From Candidatus Providencia siddallii (GTDB lineage: Bacteria; Pseudomonadota; Gammaproteobacteria; Enterobacterales; Enterobacteriaceae), in NCBI RefSeq assembly GCF_964026685.1, contig NZ_OZ034688.1, forward strand, positions 372,001-436,000: a stretch of DNA of 64,000 nucleotides. Direction: 5' to 3'. Positions 43,739 through 54,740 of this stretch are shown in pieces. How positions within the stretch are numbered: position 1 is the first letter of the stretch; every line of letters begins with the position of its first letter. Both the position numbers and the translations under genes were made by a program. The notes under the pieces were generated by a model that saw only the letters and a program-made list of their open reading frames with translations, made no database searches and had not been told where the DNA came from.

Positions 43739-46700
43739 TTAATTTAATTTATTTTTTTCGAAATCATCAATCAATTGTTTTACAAAATTAATTCTTTTAT
43801 TTTTATCAATTAAATTATAAAAAAATTTTATCTTAAAAGGACCATCTAAACAATAAATATTAGAATTATTTAAAGGTAAACTAATTAAAAATTTTTGATT
43901 AATATTATTTTTTTTATTAAATTCAATAAAACCACCATTTTTACAAGCTTCTATACGTTTTATACCTAAAGACTTTGCTTTTAATTTAATTTTAGAAAAA
44001 ATAAATAAATATTCACTTTCATCCGGTAAAATTCCAAACCGATCTATAAGCTCAGCTCGTAATTCATTAATTTCATATTCGCTTTTAATATTAGCAATTC
44101 GTTTATAAAATGAAAGTCTAATATTTACATTTTGTATATATTTCTCTGATAATATAGAAGATATATGTAATTCAAGTTCTGTTTGTTGAGATATTAAATC
44201 TATTAATGAAGGTTCTTTACCTTTTTTTAATGATTTTATTGCGTTTTTTAATAATTTAATATATAAGGTATGACCTATAGTATTAATTTGACCACTTTGT
44301 TCTTCACCTAATAATTCACCAGAACCTCTAATTTCAAGGTCATGCATTGAAATCGTAAAGCCAGAACCCAATTCATTAAAAGAAGAAATTACTTCAATTC
44401 GTTTTTTAGCATTCATTGTCATATTTTTTGGATTAGGAATTAACAAATATGCATATCCTTGATAATGAGATCTACCTACACGACCTCTAAGTTGATGTAA
44501 TTGAGCAAGACCAAAATTATCTGCTCGTTCAATAATAATTGTATTTGCAGTAGGTATGTCAATACCTGTCTCAATAATAGTAGTACATATTAATACATTA
44601 AAACATAAATTACAAAAATCTATCATTACATTTTTAAGTTTTTTCTCACGCATTTGGCCATGAGCAATTAAAAAATTAGCTTCAGGAACTAGTTTTTCTA
44701 ATTGTATTTTAACATTTTCTATATAATCTACATTATTATAAAGATAATAAACTTTTCCACCACGTGATATTTCATGTAAAATTGCTTCTCTAATAATTTT
44801 TTCATTATATTGATATACAAAAGTTTTTACAGATAAACGATTAACTGGCGGTGTAAAAATAACAGAAAGATCTCGAATTTCATTTATTGCCATATCCAAA
44901 GTACGTGGTATTGGTGTAGCAGTTAATGTTAAAACATCAATATTTGAACGCATAGAATTAATAAGTACTTTATGACGAACACCAAAACGATGTTCTTCAT
45001 CAATTATAAGTAAACCAAGATTTTTCCATTTTATATTTTTTTGCAATATTTTATGGGTTCCAATAAGTATATTAATTTCACCTTCTGATATTTTTAAAAG
45101 TATTTTTTGTTGTTCTTTAATTGTTTTAAATCTAGATAATACTTCAATTTTAACAGAAAAATCTAAAAATCTTTTTTTAAAATTATCATAATGTTGTTGA
45201 GCAAGCAACGTTGTTGGAACTAATATTGCAACTTGTTTGTTATTAGTTACAGAAATAAATGCAGCTCTCATTGCTACTTCGGTTTTTCCAAAACCAACAT
45301 CACCGCAGATCAATCTATCCATTGGTGTTGTTTTACACATATCTAATATAACAGAATTAATTGCATTTTTTTGATCTTTAGTTATTTCAAACGAAAAATT
45401 TTTACAAAATTTTTTATAAATATTCTCTTTTATTTTATAAGAAAAACCTACTTTTAATTTACGTTTTGCATAAATATCAAGTAATTCTACAGCAATATCT
45501 CTAGTTTTTTTAAACGCTTTTTGTTTTGCTTTTATCCAATTATCACTTCCAAGTTTATTTAATGTAATATTTTTATTAGAATTACTTACATATTTACTAA
45601 TTAAGTTTAAAGATAAAATTGGAACATATAATTTAACATTATCTGCATACATTACAATAATATAATCAGCTTTAATATTGTTGGTTTTTATAGTAATTAA
45701 TCCTTGATACCTACCTATTCCATGTTCTATATGTACTACAGCTTGATTAAAATATAATTCATCAATATCATTGATATATGTATTTATATTTTTTTTATAA
45801 TAATTATTTAAATAAAAATCAATATTTTGTTCACCAAATAAATCATTTTCACAAATTACAGCAATATTATCTAACTTATTAATAAAACCATATTTACCTG
45901 TACAAATTATAATCGTAAAACGATTTTTTAAATAATCTTTATAATCATTAACTAATTTTACTATAACATTTATACTAGCTAATAATTCAATAATAATTTG
46001 ACTACTGAATTTACTTTTTGCAAAAAAAATAATTTTTCCATTAAATTGTTCAATAAATAAACGTAATTTTTCTAATGATTTTTTATTTTCTATTTGTACT
46101 TTTATATTTGGTAATGATAAATAATTTAAATTTATAATATTTTTTTTATTTATCAATTTTTTATTTGAAAAATAAATACGAGGCCATTTATTTAAAAATT
46201 CTTTAAGGTTATCAACACTTAACCATAAAATATCAGGATAAAGCAAAGGACTTTTTAAATTATTATTATTTTCATAACGTTGTTTTATATCTTTTTGAAA
46301 ATTTTGAGCAATTTTCATTAATTTTTGTAAAATAAAAAGAGTATTTTTAGGTAAATAATCAAAGATTGAAGATAGAGAATCAGAATAAAAAAAAGGATAC
46401 CAATATTCAATTCCAACTTGTTTTTTCTTTTTATTAATTTGTTGATAAATATATTCAAAATTCTCATAAGTTTTAAAATGTTTTTTCCATTGATTACAAA
46501 AATTTTCAATTGATTTTTCATTGATTATAAATTCATGAATTGGCAATAAAATAATATTATCAACTTCTTTTACTATATGTTGTGAATTAATATTTAAAGT
46601 GTATAAAATAGTGATTTTATTTTTAAAAAAAATAATTCGAAATGCTATTGTATTTCCCATTGGAAATAAATCTATTAATGTTTCACGAACAATATACTCT

Positions 46701-47179
46701 CCATATGTTGAAATTTGTATAACATGACTATAACCAATTTTTTCTAATTTTTTTTTAAAATCATCAATAGATATTTTATCACCTTTATTTACAATTAATG
46801 TATTTTCTATTAAAAAATTTTTAGGGCAAATTTTTTGCATTAAAGTATTAATTGAAATAATTAAACCTCCTTTTTTTATTTTTAATAATTTATATAACAC
46901 TAATAATCTATTAGATATTATTTCTTGACTTGGTGAAAATTTATCGTACGGCAATGTCTCCCAATCATGAAATATTTCAACAGGATGTTTTGTAAAACAT
47001 TTTATTTCTTCGCATAAACGTAATTTATCTTGTGTTTTTTTTACAACTATAACTACTAATCCTTTATGTTTATTAATAATATCTCCATATTCAAATAAAC
47101 TAGAAACACCAATTAAACATCCTAAATAAAGTATGTCATTATTATAAATAGGAAATTCATAATTAAACTTTGATAACAT
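43739..47179 (-). CDS. mfd: transcription-repair coupling factor
   Basis: Translocase that removes stalled RNA polymerase and recruits UvrA to the lesion. The 1146 residues match E. coli (1148). The N-terminal UvrB-like part (D-W-E-T-L-P-Y-D near residue 70) is followed by the RNA-polymerase interaction domain (V-V-H-I-E-H-G-I-G-R-Y). The helicase motor has Walker A G-D-V-G-F-G-K-T-E, the D-E-E-H-R-F-G box and the motif V-I near Q-L-R-G-R-V-G-R. A C-terminal inhibitory domain ends the protein. The ATG at 47179 is chosen because it follows CAGGT; a TTG 24 bases upstream adds unmatched residues. A large repair gene like this is often lost in very small symbionts. Confidence 0.95.
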   Translation of the reverse strand: MLSKFNYEFPIYNNDILYLGCLIGVSSLFEYGDIINKHKGLVVIVVKKTQDKLRLCEEIKCFTKHPVEIFHDWETLPYDKFSPSQEIISNRLLVLYKLLKIKKGGLIISINTLMQKICPKNFLIENTLIVNKGDKISIDDFKKKLEKIGYSHVIQISTYGEYIVRETLIDLFPMGNTIAFRIIFFKNKITILYTLNINSQHIVKEVDNIILLPIHEFIINEKSIENFCNQWKKHFKTYENFEYIYQQINKKKKQVGIEYWYPFFYSDSLSSIFDYLPKNTLFILQKLMKIAQNFQKDIKQRYENNNNLKSPLLYPDILWLSVDNLKEFLNKWPRIYFSNKKLINKKNIINLNYLSLPNIKVQIENKKSLEKLRLFIEQFNGKIIFFAKSKFSSQIIIELLASINVIVKLVNDYKDYLKNRFTIIICTGKYGFINKLDNIAVICENDLFGEQNIDFYLNNYYKKNINTYINDIDELYFNQAVVHIEHGIGRYQGLITIKTNNIKADYIIVMYADNVKLYVPILSLNLISKYVSNSNKNITLNKLGSDNWIKAKQKAFKKTRDIAVELLDIYAKRKLKVGFSYKIKENIYKKFCKNFSFEITKDQKNAINSVILDMCKTTPMDRLICGDVGFGKTEVAMRAAFISVTNNKQVAILVPTTLLAQQHYDNFKKRFLDFSVKIEVLSRFKTIKEQQKILLKISEGEINILIGTHKILQKNIKWKNLGLLIIDEEHRFGVRHKVLINSMRSNIDVLTLTATPIPRTLDMAINEIRDLSVIFTPPVNRLSVKTFVYQYNEKIIREAILHEISRGGKVYYLYNNVDYIENVKIQLEKLVPEANFLIAHGQMREKKLKNVMIDFCNLCFNVLICTTIIETGIDIPTANTIIIERADNFGLAQLHQLRGRVGRSHYQGYAYLLIPNPKNMTMNAKKRIEVISSFNELGSGFTISMHDLEIRGSGELLGEEQSGQINTIGHTLYIKLLKNAIKSLKKGKEPSLIDLISQQTELELHISSILSEKYIQNVNIRLSFYKRIANIKSEYEINELRAELIDRFGILPDESEYLFIFSKIKLKAKSLGIKRIEACKNGGFIEFNKKNNINQKFLISLPLNNSNIYCLDGPFKIKFFYNLIDKNKRINFVKQLIDDFEKNKLN

Positions 47180-47392
47180 AAAATACCTGCTAATCAAAAA
47201 CAAATTTTTAATTATTTTGTATTAAAATAATTATTTATAAAAAAAATGATATTAAATTTTAAAAAAATAAAATAATATTAATAAAAAATCTTATAAATTA
47301 AATTATACTTAATTAAATATAAAAAATAACTAAATATTTTATTTATAAAAAATATCACGTGCAATATTAAAAATAAAAGAATTAACAATCTT

Positions 47393-48595
47393 ATGAATCA
47401 ATCAGTTTCTCTTTTTATAGGTTTACGTTATATACGTGGTAATTCAATTGATAAATTTAGATTATTCATATCAATTTTATCAACTATTGGGATAACAATT
47501 GGTGTTACATCATTAATTATAATCACATCAGTAATGAATGGTTTTGAAAAATTATTACAAAAAAATATTTTTACTTATATTCCTCATGCAATATTAACAA
47601 CTACATCAAGACATATTAATCCTAAAAATTATTCAATTAAAAAATTAAATAAAATAAAAGGAATTAATAGAATTGAAGAAATTATAACAGATGATATTTA
47701 TTTACAAAGTAAAAATAATGTTATGCTTGCAATAATTACAGGAATTGATTCATCTAAAAAATCATTATTATTAGATAAATTAATAATAGGTAATCGCAAC
47801 TCTTTAATTAATGGCAAATATAATGTTTTTATAGGTATAAAACTAGCAGAAAATTTAAATATAAAATATTTTGACAAAATACGTTTAATCGCACCAAATG
47901 TGAATACATTAACACCATTAGGACGAATACCAAATCATAAAATATTTACTGTTTCTGGAATATTTAAAACTGACAGCGATTCTGATGAAAATGAATTACT
48001 TGTTTCTAAACAGGATGCAATCAAAATATTACATTATCCTAATGAACATATTACAGGATGGCGTTTGTTTCTTGATGATCCATTAAAAGTAGATATTTTA
48101 AGTAAACAACATTTACCAGATAATTTAATATGGATTGATTGGAGAGAAAAAAAAGGAAATTTATTTCAATCTGTAAAAATGGAAAAAAATATGATGTTTT
48201 TGTTATTAAGTTTAATTATTATTGTAGCAGTATTTAATATTATAAGCTCACTTTTTTTACTTGTAATAGAAAAAAAGAAAGAAATAGCTATTTTAAAAAC
48301 TTTAGGGTTAAATAAAAAAAATATTTTAACTATTTTTATATTTCAAGGTAGTATTCTTACGATTATTGGATCGTTACTTGGAGTTATATTAGGTGTAATA
48401 TTTTCTTTTCAAATAAATACATTTATGCATATATTTAAAATAACATCTACATATATTACAATACCTGTTGTAATTGATTATTTCAATATTTTTATTATTT
48501 TATTTTTTACAATATTATTTTCAATGTTTGCAACAATATATCCTTCTTTTATCGCTTCAACAATTGAACCAATTAAAATTTTGCGATATGAATAA
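47393..48595 (+). CDS. lolC: lipoprotein-releasing system permease LolC
   Basis: Inner-membrane permease of the LolCDE transporter, which extracts mature lipoproteins and passes them to LolA. The 400 residues (E. coli 399) have an N-terminal membrane segment after L-R-Y-I-R-G, a large periplasmic domain, and three C-terminal membrane segments with the P-I-K-I-L-R-Y end. The stop overlaps the lolD start by eight bases. The order lolC-lolD-lolE is complete. Confidence 0.95.
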   Translation: MNQSVSLFIGLRYIRGNSIDKFRLFISILSTIGITIGVTSLIIITSVMNGFEKLLQKNIFTYIPHAILTTTSRHINPKNYSIKKLNKIKGINRIEEIITDDIYLQSKNNVMLAIITGIDSSKKSLLLDKLIIGNRNSLINGKYNVFIGIKLAENLNIKYFDKIRLIAPNVNTLTPLGRIPNHKIFTVSGIFKTDSDSDENELLVSKQDAIKILHYPNEHITGWRLFLDDPLKVDILSKQHLPDNLIWIDWREKKGNLFQSVKMEKNMMFLLLSLIIIVAVFNIISSLFLLVIEKKKEIAILKTLGLNKKNILTIFIFQGSILTIIGSLLGVILGVIFSFQINTFMHIFKITSTYITIPVVIDYFNIFIILFFTILFSMFATIYPSFIASTIEPIKILRYE

Positions 48596-49268
48596 ACAAA
48601 TCCTTATATGTGAAAATTTAAATAAAATTTATAAAAACAAAATTTGTTCATTACAAGTATTAAAAAATATTAATTTTTCAATTAATAAAGGTGAATTAAT
48701 AACAATTATTGGTAGTTCAGGTTCTGGTAAAAGTACATTATTACATATGTTAGGTGGGTTAGATACACCATCAAGTGGAAATATAATTTTTTGTGGAAAA
48801 TATATTAATAAGCTTTCATCAAATGAACGAGCTATTATTCGAAATAAAAAAATAGGTTTTATATATCAATTTCATCATTTATTGCATGATTTTACATCTT
48901 TAGAAAATGTTGCAATTCCTTTATTAATAGGAAAAAATACAAAAAAAAAATCATTTATAATAGCTTCTGAAATGTTAAAGATAGTTGGTATGAATAAAAA
49001 ACTTAATTGTTTTCCATCAGAATTATCTGGAGGTGAAAGTCAAAGAGTAGCTATAGCAAGAGCGTTAATAAATAAACCAATTTTAGTTTTAGCAGATGAA
49101 CCCACAGGAAATCTTGATTTATACAATAAAAATATTGTTTTTGATTTATTAAAAACAATCAATAATAAATTAAAAACAACAATTTTAATTGTAACTCATG
49201 ATAATTCTATAGCAAAACAAACAGATCGACAATTTGAAATATATGATGGTTATTTAAAACAAAAATAA
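48588..49268 (+). CDS. lolD: lipoprotein-releasing system ATPase LolD
   Basis: ABC ATPase that powers LolCE. The 226 residues show Walker A G-S-S-G-S-G-K-S-T, the Q-loop Y-Q-F-H-H-L-L, the signature L-S-G-G-E-S-Q-R, Walker B L-V-L-A-D-E-P-T-G and the switch His in V-T-H-D. I choose the ATG at 48588, inside the end of lolC, because it gives the family N-terminus (M-N-K-Q-I-L-I-C-E-N-L); the frame is open further upstream but matches nothing there. Confidence 0.96.
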   Translation: MNKQILICENLNKIYKNKICSLQVLKNINFSINKGELITIIGSSGSGKSTLLHMLGGLDTPSSGNIIFCGKYINKLSSNERAIIRNKKIGFIYQFHHLLHDFTSLENVAIPLLIGKNTKKKSFIIASEMLKIVGMNKKLNCFPSELSGGESQRVAIARALINKPILVLADEPTGNLDLYNKNIVFDLLKTINNKLKTTILIVTHDNSIAKQTDRQFEIYDGYLKQK

Positions 49269-49284
49269 TCTTGGAAATAATTTA

Positions 49285-50523
49285 ATGTTATTTTTTTCAT
49301 TATTTACAGCTATACGTTTTAGTAATATTTTTCGTAAAATCAATATTTTATCTTTTATGTCAATTATTGCAATTTTTGGCATAATCTTAGGTATTACTGT
49401 TATAATAATTGGACTAAGTGCAATTAATGGATTTGAACAAGAACTAAATAATCGCATTATTTCAGTAATTCCACATGGACAAATTTATTCAATTAAACAA
49501 CCATATAAAAATTGGTATTTAGCAAAAAATAAAATTAAAAAAACACCAGGAGTCTTAGGTGTTAGTGAATATATAAATTTTATAGGAATAATTGAAAATG
49601 GTATAAAATTAAAAACAACACAAATAATGTGTATTTCACCAGAAAAACAAAATCAAATTACTAATTTACATCATTTTGTTTTAAATGATGGATGAAAACA
49701 TTTTATGCAAAATAATCAATCAATTATTCTTGGAGAAGGATTAGCTAAATTATTAAATATAAAATTAAATGATTGGATTACAATAATAATACCAAATATA
49801 AAAAAAATAACAAATATACAACAAAATAATCGTATTCGTGTTCATGTTATTGGTTTTTTACGTTTAAATGGTTTTTTAGATCAACAATTTGCATTAATTA
49901 CAATAAAAAATGCACAAGAATTTCTTAATTATAATAATGCTATAACTGGTTTTATAATAAAAGTAGAAGATCCTTTTAAAGCTAGTAAAATAGTTTTTAA
50001 TGCTGGATTAAGAACAATGCAAAATGTTGTTGTGAAAAGTTGGATTGATGATTATGGATACATGTATAATGATATACAAACTATTCGTGGTATTTTATAT
50101 TTATCAATGTTTTTAATAATAGGAGTTGCATGTTTTAATATTGTTTCAATATTAATGATAACTGTAAAAAATAAAATTATAGATATTGCAATTTTAAGAT
50201 CTTTAGGTATTAAAAATAATCATATTTATAAAATTTTTTTATGGTATGGATTAATTTATGGATTAATTAGTTCATTTATTGGTATTATATTGGGTATTTT
50301 AATATCATTAAATATTACTAAAATAATAAAAAAAATAGAATTTTTAACAAAATATAATTTTCTTTCTAGTGATGTTTATTTTATAAATTTCTTACCTTCT
50401 AAGTTAAAAATAATAAACATTATTTATGTATTAGTAACAACTATCATTCTTAGTTTATTAGCTAGTTTATACCCAGCATATCGTGCAAATAAAATAAAAC
50501 CTACGCATATTTTAAAAAAATAA
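49285..50523 (+). CDS. lolE: lipoprotein-releasing system permease LolE, with one in-frame UGA (Trp) codon
   Basis: Partner permease of LolC that receives the lipoprotein. With TGA read as Trp the frame has 412 codons (E. coli about 414). The TGA is codon 137 (49693-49695) in L-N-D-G-W-K-H-F, which aligns with Q-G-D-A-W-R-N-F in E. coli. Conserved segments on both sides are A-I-N-G-F-E-Q-E-L-N-N-R-I, I-P-H-G, S-W-I-D-D-Y-G-Y-M-Y and S-L-Y-P-A-Y-R-A. It follows lolD by 16 bases. Confidence 0.95.
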
Positions 50524-50614
50524 TATAAAGATATATTATATATTATTTTCCTAAAAATATTTAAATAAAAAATAAATTTTATTTAATTTAATAATTATAT
50601 ACAAAAAAATATAA

Positions 50615-50658
50615 AATTATATATATTTTTTTTTTTTTTTTTTGAAAAATATATAATT
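50615..50658. terminator. possible bidirectional terminator with an 18-base T tract
   Basis: AATTATATAT (50615-50624) and ATATATAATT (50649-50658) can form a 10-bp stem. Between them is an uninterrupted run of 18 T (50626-50643), part of which can pair with the following AAAA. It lies between convergent lolE (+) and purB (-). The T run is the longest homopolymer I noticed in the window. Confidence 0.5.
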
Positions 50659-50721
50659 AAAAATATTACAAATATTTAAATAACAAAAAAATATTTATAA
50701 ATATAAAACATTCTATATAAA

Positions 50722-52092
50722 TTATTTTAAATAATTTAAAAAATCAGAAGCATAACCTATATAGTTTGCTGGTGTTATTTTTTTTAATCGTTCTTTTTCA
50801 TATTCTGGTAAATTTAAATTATTAATAAAATTTTTTATAATTCTAGGAGTTATTTTTTTGCCGCGAGTTAATTTTTTTACTTTTTCATATGATTTATCTA
50901 TTCGATAACGACGCATAACAACTTGAAGAGCTTCACCTAATATAATCCAATTTTGTTCTAATTCATTAAGTAAATTTTTTTTATTAACTTTTAATTTATT
51001 CAAACCAATTAAAGTTGATTGGTAAGCTACCAAAGAATATCCTATAGCAACACCTATATTACGTAATACAGTGGAATCGCTTAAATCTCTTTGCCAACGA
51101 GAAATAGGTAATTTATTTGACAAGTGTTTTAAAATTGAATTTGATATTCCTAAATTTCCTTCAGAATTTTCAAAATTAATAGGATTAATTTTATGAGGCA
51201 TGGTCGACGACCCAATTTCATGTATATATTTTTTTTGTTTAAAATGATTTAACGCGATATACCCCCAAATATCTTGATCAAAATTTAAAATTATAGTATT
51301 AAAACGAATTATACAATCAAAAAATTCAGACATATAATCATGCGGTTCAATTTGCGTTGTAAATGGATTCCATTTTAATCCTAATGACGTAATAAATTCT
51401 TCGCTTATTTTATGCCATCTTATATCAGGGTAAGCAATCATATGAGCATTATAATTGCCAACAGCACCATTTATTTTCGCCAAAATTTCAGTTTGTTCAA
51501 ATTGAACATATTGTCGTTTTAAACGATATACTATATTTGCAAATTCTTTACCAACTGTAGATGGTGTAGCAGGTTGACCATGAGTACGAGATAATAATGG
51601 TATATTTTTATATTTTAACGCCATAGTTTTTATTGTATTAATAATTTGCTGCCATTTTGGTAATAAAATTTTTTCACGTGTAATTTTTAACATTAATGCA
51701 TATGATATATTATTAATATCTTCAGATGTACAAGCGAAATGAAAAAAATCAGAAATTTTACATAATTCATTAATAGAAGAAACTTTTTCTTTTAAAAAAT
51801 ATTCTACTGCTTTTATATCATGATTAGTAATACGTTCGATTTCCTTAATACGTATAGCATCTTGTTCAGAAAAATTTGAAATAATTTTATTTAAATATAA
51901 AATTGCAGATTTACTTAATAAAGAAACTTCTTTTATTTTTTCTATTTCTGAAATTTTTTTTAACCAAAAAATTTCTACTTGAACACGAAATTTTAATAAA
52001 CCAAATTCACTAAATATAGGACGTAATACACTTACTTTATCAGCATATCTACCATCAATAGGAGAAATAGCACTAAGTGAAGATAATTTCAT
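50722..52092 (-). CDS. purB: adenylosuccinate lyase
   Basis: Acts twice in purine synthesis, releasing fumarate from SAICAR and from adenylosuccinate. The 456 residues equal E. coli PurB. It begins L-S-S-L-S-A-I-S-P-I-D-G-R-Y, has the catalytic His in R-T-H-G-Q-P-A-T and the family signature G-S-S-T-M-P-H-K-I-N-P. The ATG at 52092 follows GAGGC; a TTG 12 bases upstream overlaps that binding site. Fumarate made here can serve as substrate for FrdABCD. hflD, next to purB in E. coli, is missing, and mnmA follows directly. Confidence 0.96.
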   Translation of the reverse strand: MKLSSLSAISPIDGRYADKVSVLRPIFSEFGLLKFRVQVEIFWLKKISEIEKIKEVSLLSKSAILYLNKIISNFSEQDAIRIKEIERITNHDIKAVEYFLKEKVSSINELCKISDFFHFACTSEDINNISYALMLKITREKILLPKWQQIINTIKTMALKYKNIPLLSRTHGQPATPSTVGKEFANIVYRLKRQYVQFEQTEILAKINGAVGNYNAHMIAYPDIRWHKISEEFITSLGLKWNPFTTQIEPHDYMSEFFDCIIRFNTIILNFDQDIWGYIALNHFKQKKYIHEIGSSTMPHKINPINFENSEGNLGISNSILKHLSNKLPISRWQRDLSDSTVLRNIGVAIGYSLVAYQSTLIGLNKLKVNKKNLLNELEQNWIILGEALQVVMRRYRIDKSYEKVKKLTRGKKITPRIIKNFINNLNLPEYEKERLKKITPANYIGYASDFLNYLK

Positions 52093-52154
52093 TAAAAGCC
52101 TCAAAATTATTTTTATAATTATTTAAATCTTTGTTTAATGAAAACATTAAATAT

Positions 52155-53252
52155 CTAATGAATAATAGAATCAATAACCCCGCCGCCAATACAAACTTCA
52201 TTTATATAAAAAACTGCAGATTGCCCGGGAGTAACAGCTGACACAGGATAATCAAAATTTACTTTTATATTATTTTTATTAATTTTAATAATTGTACAAG
52301 GTATATCAGATTGTCTATAACGTGTTTTTACAACACAACGTAATTGTGTTATTTCTTCTCTGTTCACCCAATATAACTGTTGTGCGATTAAACCTGACGA
52401 CATTAAACGAGGATGTTTATTATCTTGTGCAACAATAAGTTGGTTTTTTTTTATATTTTTATCAATTACATACCAAGGTTTTTCTAAAGCGTTTTTAATA
52501 CCTCCTATTCCAAGTCCTTTGCGTTGCCCTAGAGTATAATACATTATACCATTATGTTGTCCAATAATTTTACCATCATCAGTAATAATTTCCCCTGGTT
52601 TTATTTTTAAATAATAACTTAAAAAATTAAAAAAATTACGTTTACCAATAAAACATATTCCTGTAGAATCTTTTTTTTTAGCTGTAATTAAATTAATTTT
52701 TGATGCTATATATCGTACTTTTGTTTTATTAAGATTTCCTATAGGAAAAATACATTTAGATATTTGTTTATAGCTAAGTGTATATAGAAAATAACTTTGA
52801 TCTTTATTTTTATCTGATCCGCGTAATAATTGACTTTTTCCATTAATATTTCTATTACGAACATAATGTCCAGTTGCGATATAATCTGCTTTAAAGTTTT
52901 TAATAGCAAAATTAAAAAAATCTTTAAATTTAATTTCCTTATTACATAAAATATCAGGATTTGGTGTTCTACCAGTTTCATATTCTGATAAAAAATGTTT
53001 AAATACTTTATTCCAATATTCTGATGAAAAATTTATTGTATGCAATTCAATATTTAATTTATCACAAACAGAAATAGCATCCGCTAAATCAATTGATGAA
53101 GAACAATAATTAACATTATCATCTTCTTCCCAATTTTTCATGAATAAACCTATAACTTCATATCCGTATTGTTTTAATAAATAAGCAGATACAGATGAAT
53201 CAACACCACCAGACATAGCTATAACAACTTTTTTTTGTTTTTTATTAAACAT
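52155..53252 (-). CDS. mnmA: tRNA-specific 2-thiouridylase
   Basis: Puts sulfur on U34 of tRNA-Lys, -Glu and -Gln. The 365 residues (E. coli 368) start with the PP-loop A-M-S-G-G-V-D-S-S. The two catalytic cysteines are in D-I-L-C-N-K near residue 103 and T-G-I-C-F-I-G near 199. It is the only gene in the window that I see ending in TAG; the others end in TAA. The gap to purB is 62 bases and a very large gene-free stretch lies upstream. Confidence 0.95.
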   Translation of the reverse strand: MFNKKQKKVVIAMSGGVDSSVSAYLLKQYGYEVIGLFMKNWEEDDNVNYCSSSIDLADAISVCDKLNIELHTINFSSEYWNKVFKHFLSEYETGRTPNPDILCNKEIKFKDFFNFAIKNFKADYIATGHYVRNRNINGKSQLLRGSDKNKDQSYFLYTLSYKQISKCIFPIGNLNKTKVRYIASKINLITAKKKDSTGICFIGKRNFFNFLSYYLKIKPGEIITDDGKIIGQHNGIMYYTLGQRKGLGIGGIKNALEKPWYVIDKNIKKNQLIVAQDNKHPRLMSSGLIAQQLYWVNREEITQLRCVVKTRYRQSDIPCTIIKINKNNIKVNFDYPVSAVTPGQSAVFYINEVCIGGGVIDSIIH

Positions 53253-54117
53253 AATATATTAAACTAAAATTTTAGATTTTTTTATTATGAAAACACTTTA
53301 AAAAATATTTTTTTTTAATTGTTAATATTAATAATCAAATAAATAAAAATAATAATATTTTTTTATAAAAGAACATTATTATAATAAAAATATTTTAAAT
53401 GAATTATATAAAAAAATATATTTTAAAAACAATTATAAAAATAATTAGTAATAAAATAAAATTAATTATATTTATTTTATAAATATACCAAATAAAAAAA
53501 TAAAAAAATAATTTTTGTGAATTTTAATTAAATTAAACAAATAACTATTAATTAAATATTTTTTATATAAATATTTAATTAACGAAAATCATATTTCATA
53601 ATTATAAAAATTACTTTTTACAAAAATAACTTCATATATAAAACAATTTATTTTTATAAAAAAATAAAACAATAATTAATTAAAAATAATGAAAAAAAAT
53701 TTTATAAAATAATAAAATTAAAAAAAATCGTTTTATTATAAATTATTTACATTAATCAATATGATTTGTTATTTTATTTTCAAAATGTATATAAATTAAA
53801 ATAATTAATTTTATAAAAATAAATATATATTTAAAAAAATAATTTATTTATTAGATTTCTAATTATATATAAGTATTATATAATAATTAAATAGAATATA
53901 TAATAAAAACATTTAAAAATTTTATATATAAATATTTTTTAAAAATTAAATAACATAAAATTAATAAACTATTAATATTAATATTTTTTTATAATTATTT
54001 AAAATATTTTAAATTATAAATTTAAAATATTTTAAAAACAAAAAAAAATAATAAATATATTATATATATAATAATATAAAATACAATTATTTTGTATAAA
54101 AATTAAGGAAAATATAT
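53253..54117. other. large gene-free stretch between mnmA and folB
   Basis: About 865 bases of nearly pure A/T. The left part must hold the mnmA promoter and the right end the folB promoter and its AAGGAA binding site. I see no remnant of a protein and no RNA gene. It marks the border between a block that follows the E. coli 24-25 minute region and one that follows the 1-minute region. Confidence 0.6.
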
Positions 54118-54477
54118 ATGGATATTATTTTTATTGAACAATTATTAGTTTTTACTAAAATCGGTATATATGATTGGGAACAAAAAATAGAACAAAAATT
54201 AATTTTAAATATTGAACTTGGATATATAAAAAATCATTTTTTTTTCAAAAAAAAAGCTAAACATTATTTGGATTATGAAAAAGTAAGTAAATTAATTATT
54301 TTATATTTAAAAAAAAATAAATTTAATTTAATAGAAGAAGTAGCAGAAAAAATTGCAAATTTATTAATTATAAATTTTAAAAGTCCTTGGGTTCGTGTCA
54401 AAGTTTTAAAACCACATGCTATAGCATATGCAAATCAAGTTGGAGTTATTATTGAAAGAAAAAAAATATATAAATAA
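54118..54477 (+). CDS. folB: dihydroneopterin aldolase
   Basis: Makes 6-hydroxymethyl-dihydropterin in folate synthesis. The 119 residues match E. coli FolB (122): M-D-I-I-F-I-E-Q-L at the start, G-I-Y-D-W-E-Q with the active-site Glu, L-D-Y-E-K-V, the catalytic Lys in V-R-V-K-V-L-K-P and G-V-I-I-E-R at the end. In E. coli folB lies far from folA; here it is the isolated neighbour of folA in a pair of folate genes separated by gene-poor DNA. Confidence 0.95.
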   Translation: MDIIFIEQLLVFTKIGIYDWEQKIEQKLILNIELGYIKNHFFFKKKAKHYLDYEKVSKLIILYLKKNKFNLIEEVAEKIANLLIINFKSPWVRVKVLKPHAIAYANQVGVIIERKKIYK

Positions 54478-54740
54478 TATTTTTAAATTAGATTTTTAAT
54501 GTTTTTAATTAATAGTTATTTTTTTTAAAATTATAAAAAATTCTCTTTTAAAAAATATATTCATAAAAAAATACTTTTAAAATACTTTAAAATTTAAATT
54601 AACTAACATATATTATAATTAACATAATAATTTATTTATATAAAAATTATTCTTTTTAATTATAATATATAAAATTTTAATAAAATAATAATAATTTTTA
54701 TTAATATTTTATATTTTATAAAAATATTTTTGGTGAAAAA

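Noticed and set aside
47180-47203. Upstream TTG starts for mfd, purB, talB, groES and lptD
   Set aside because: They overlap the ribosome binding site or add residues without match in E. coli; the downstream ATG fits the family start. rpsT, carA and plsX are the exceptions where TTG is supported.
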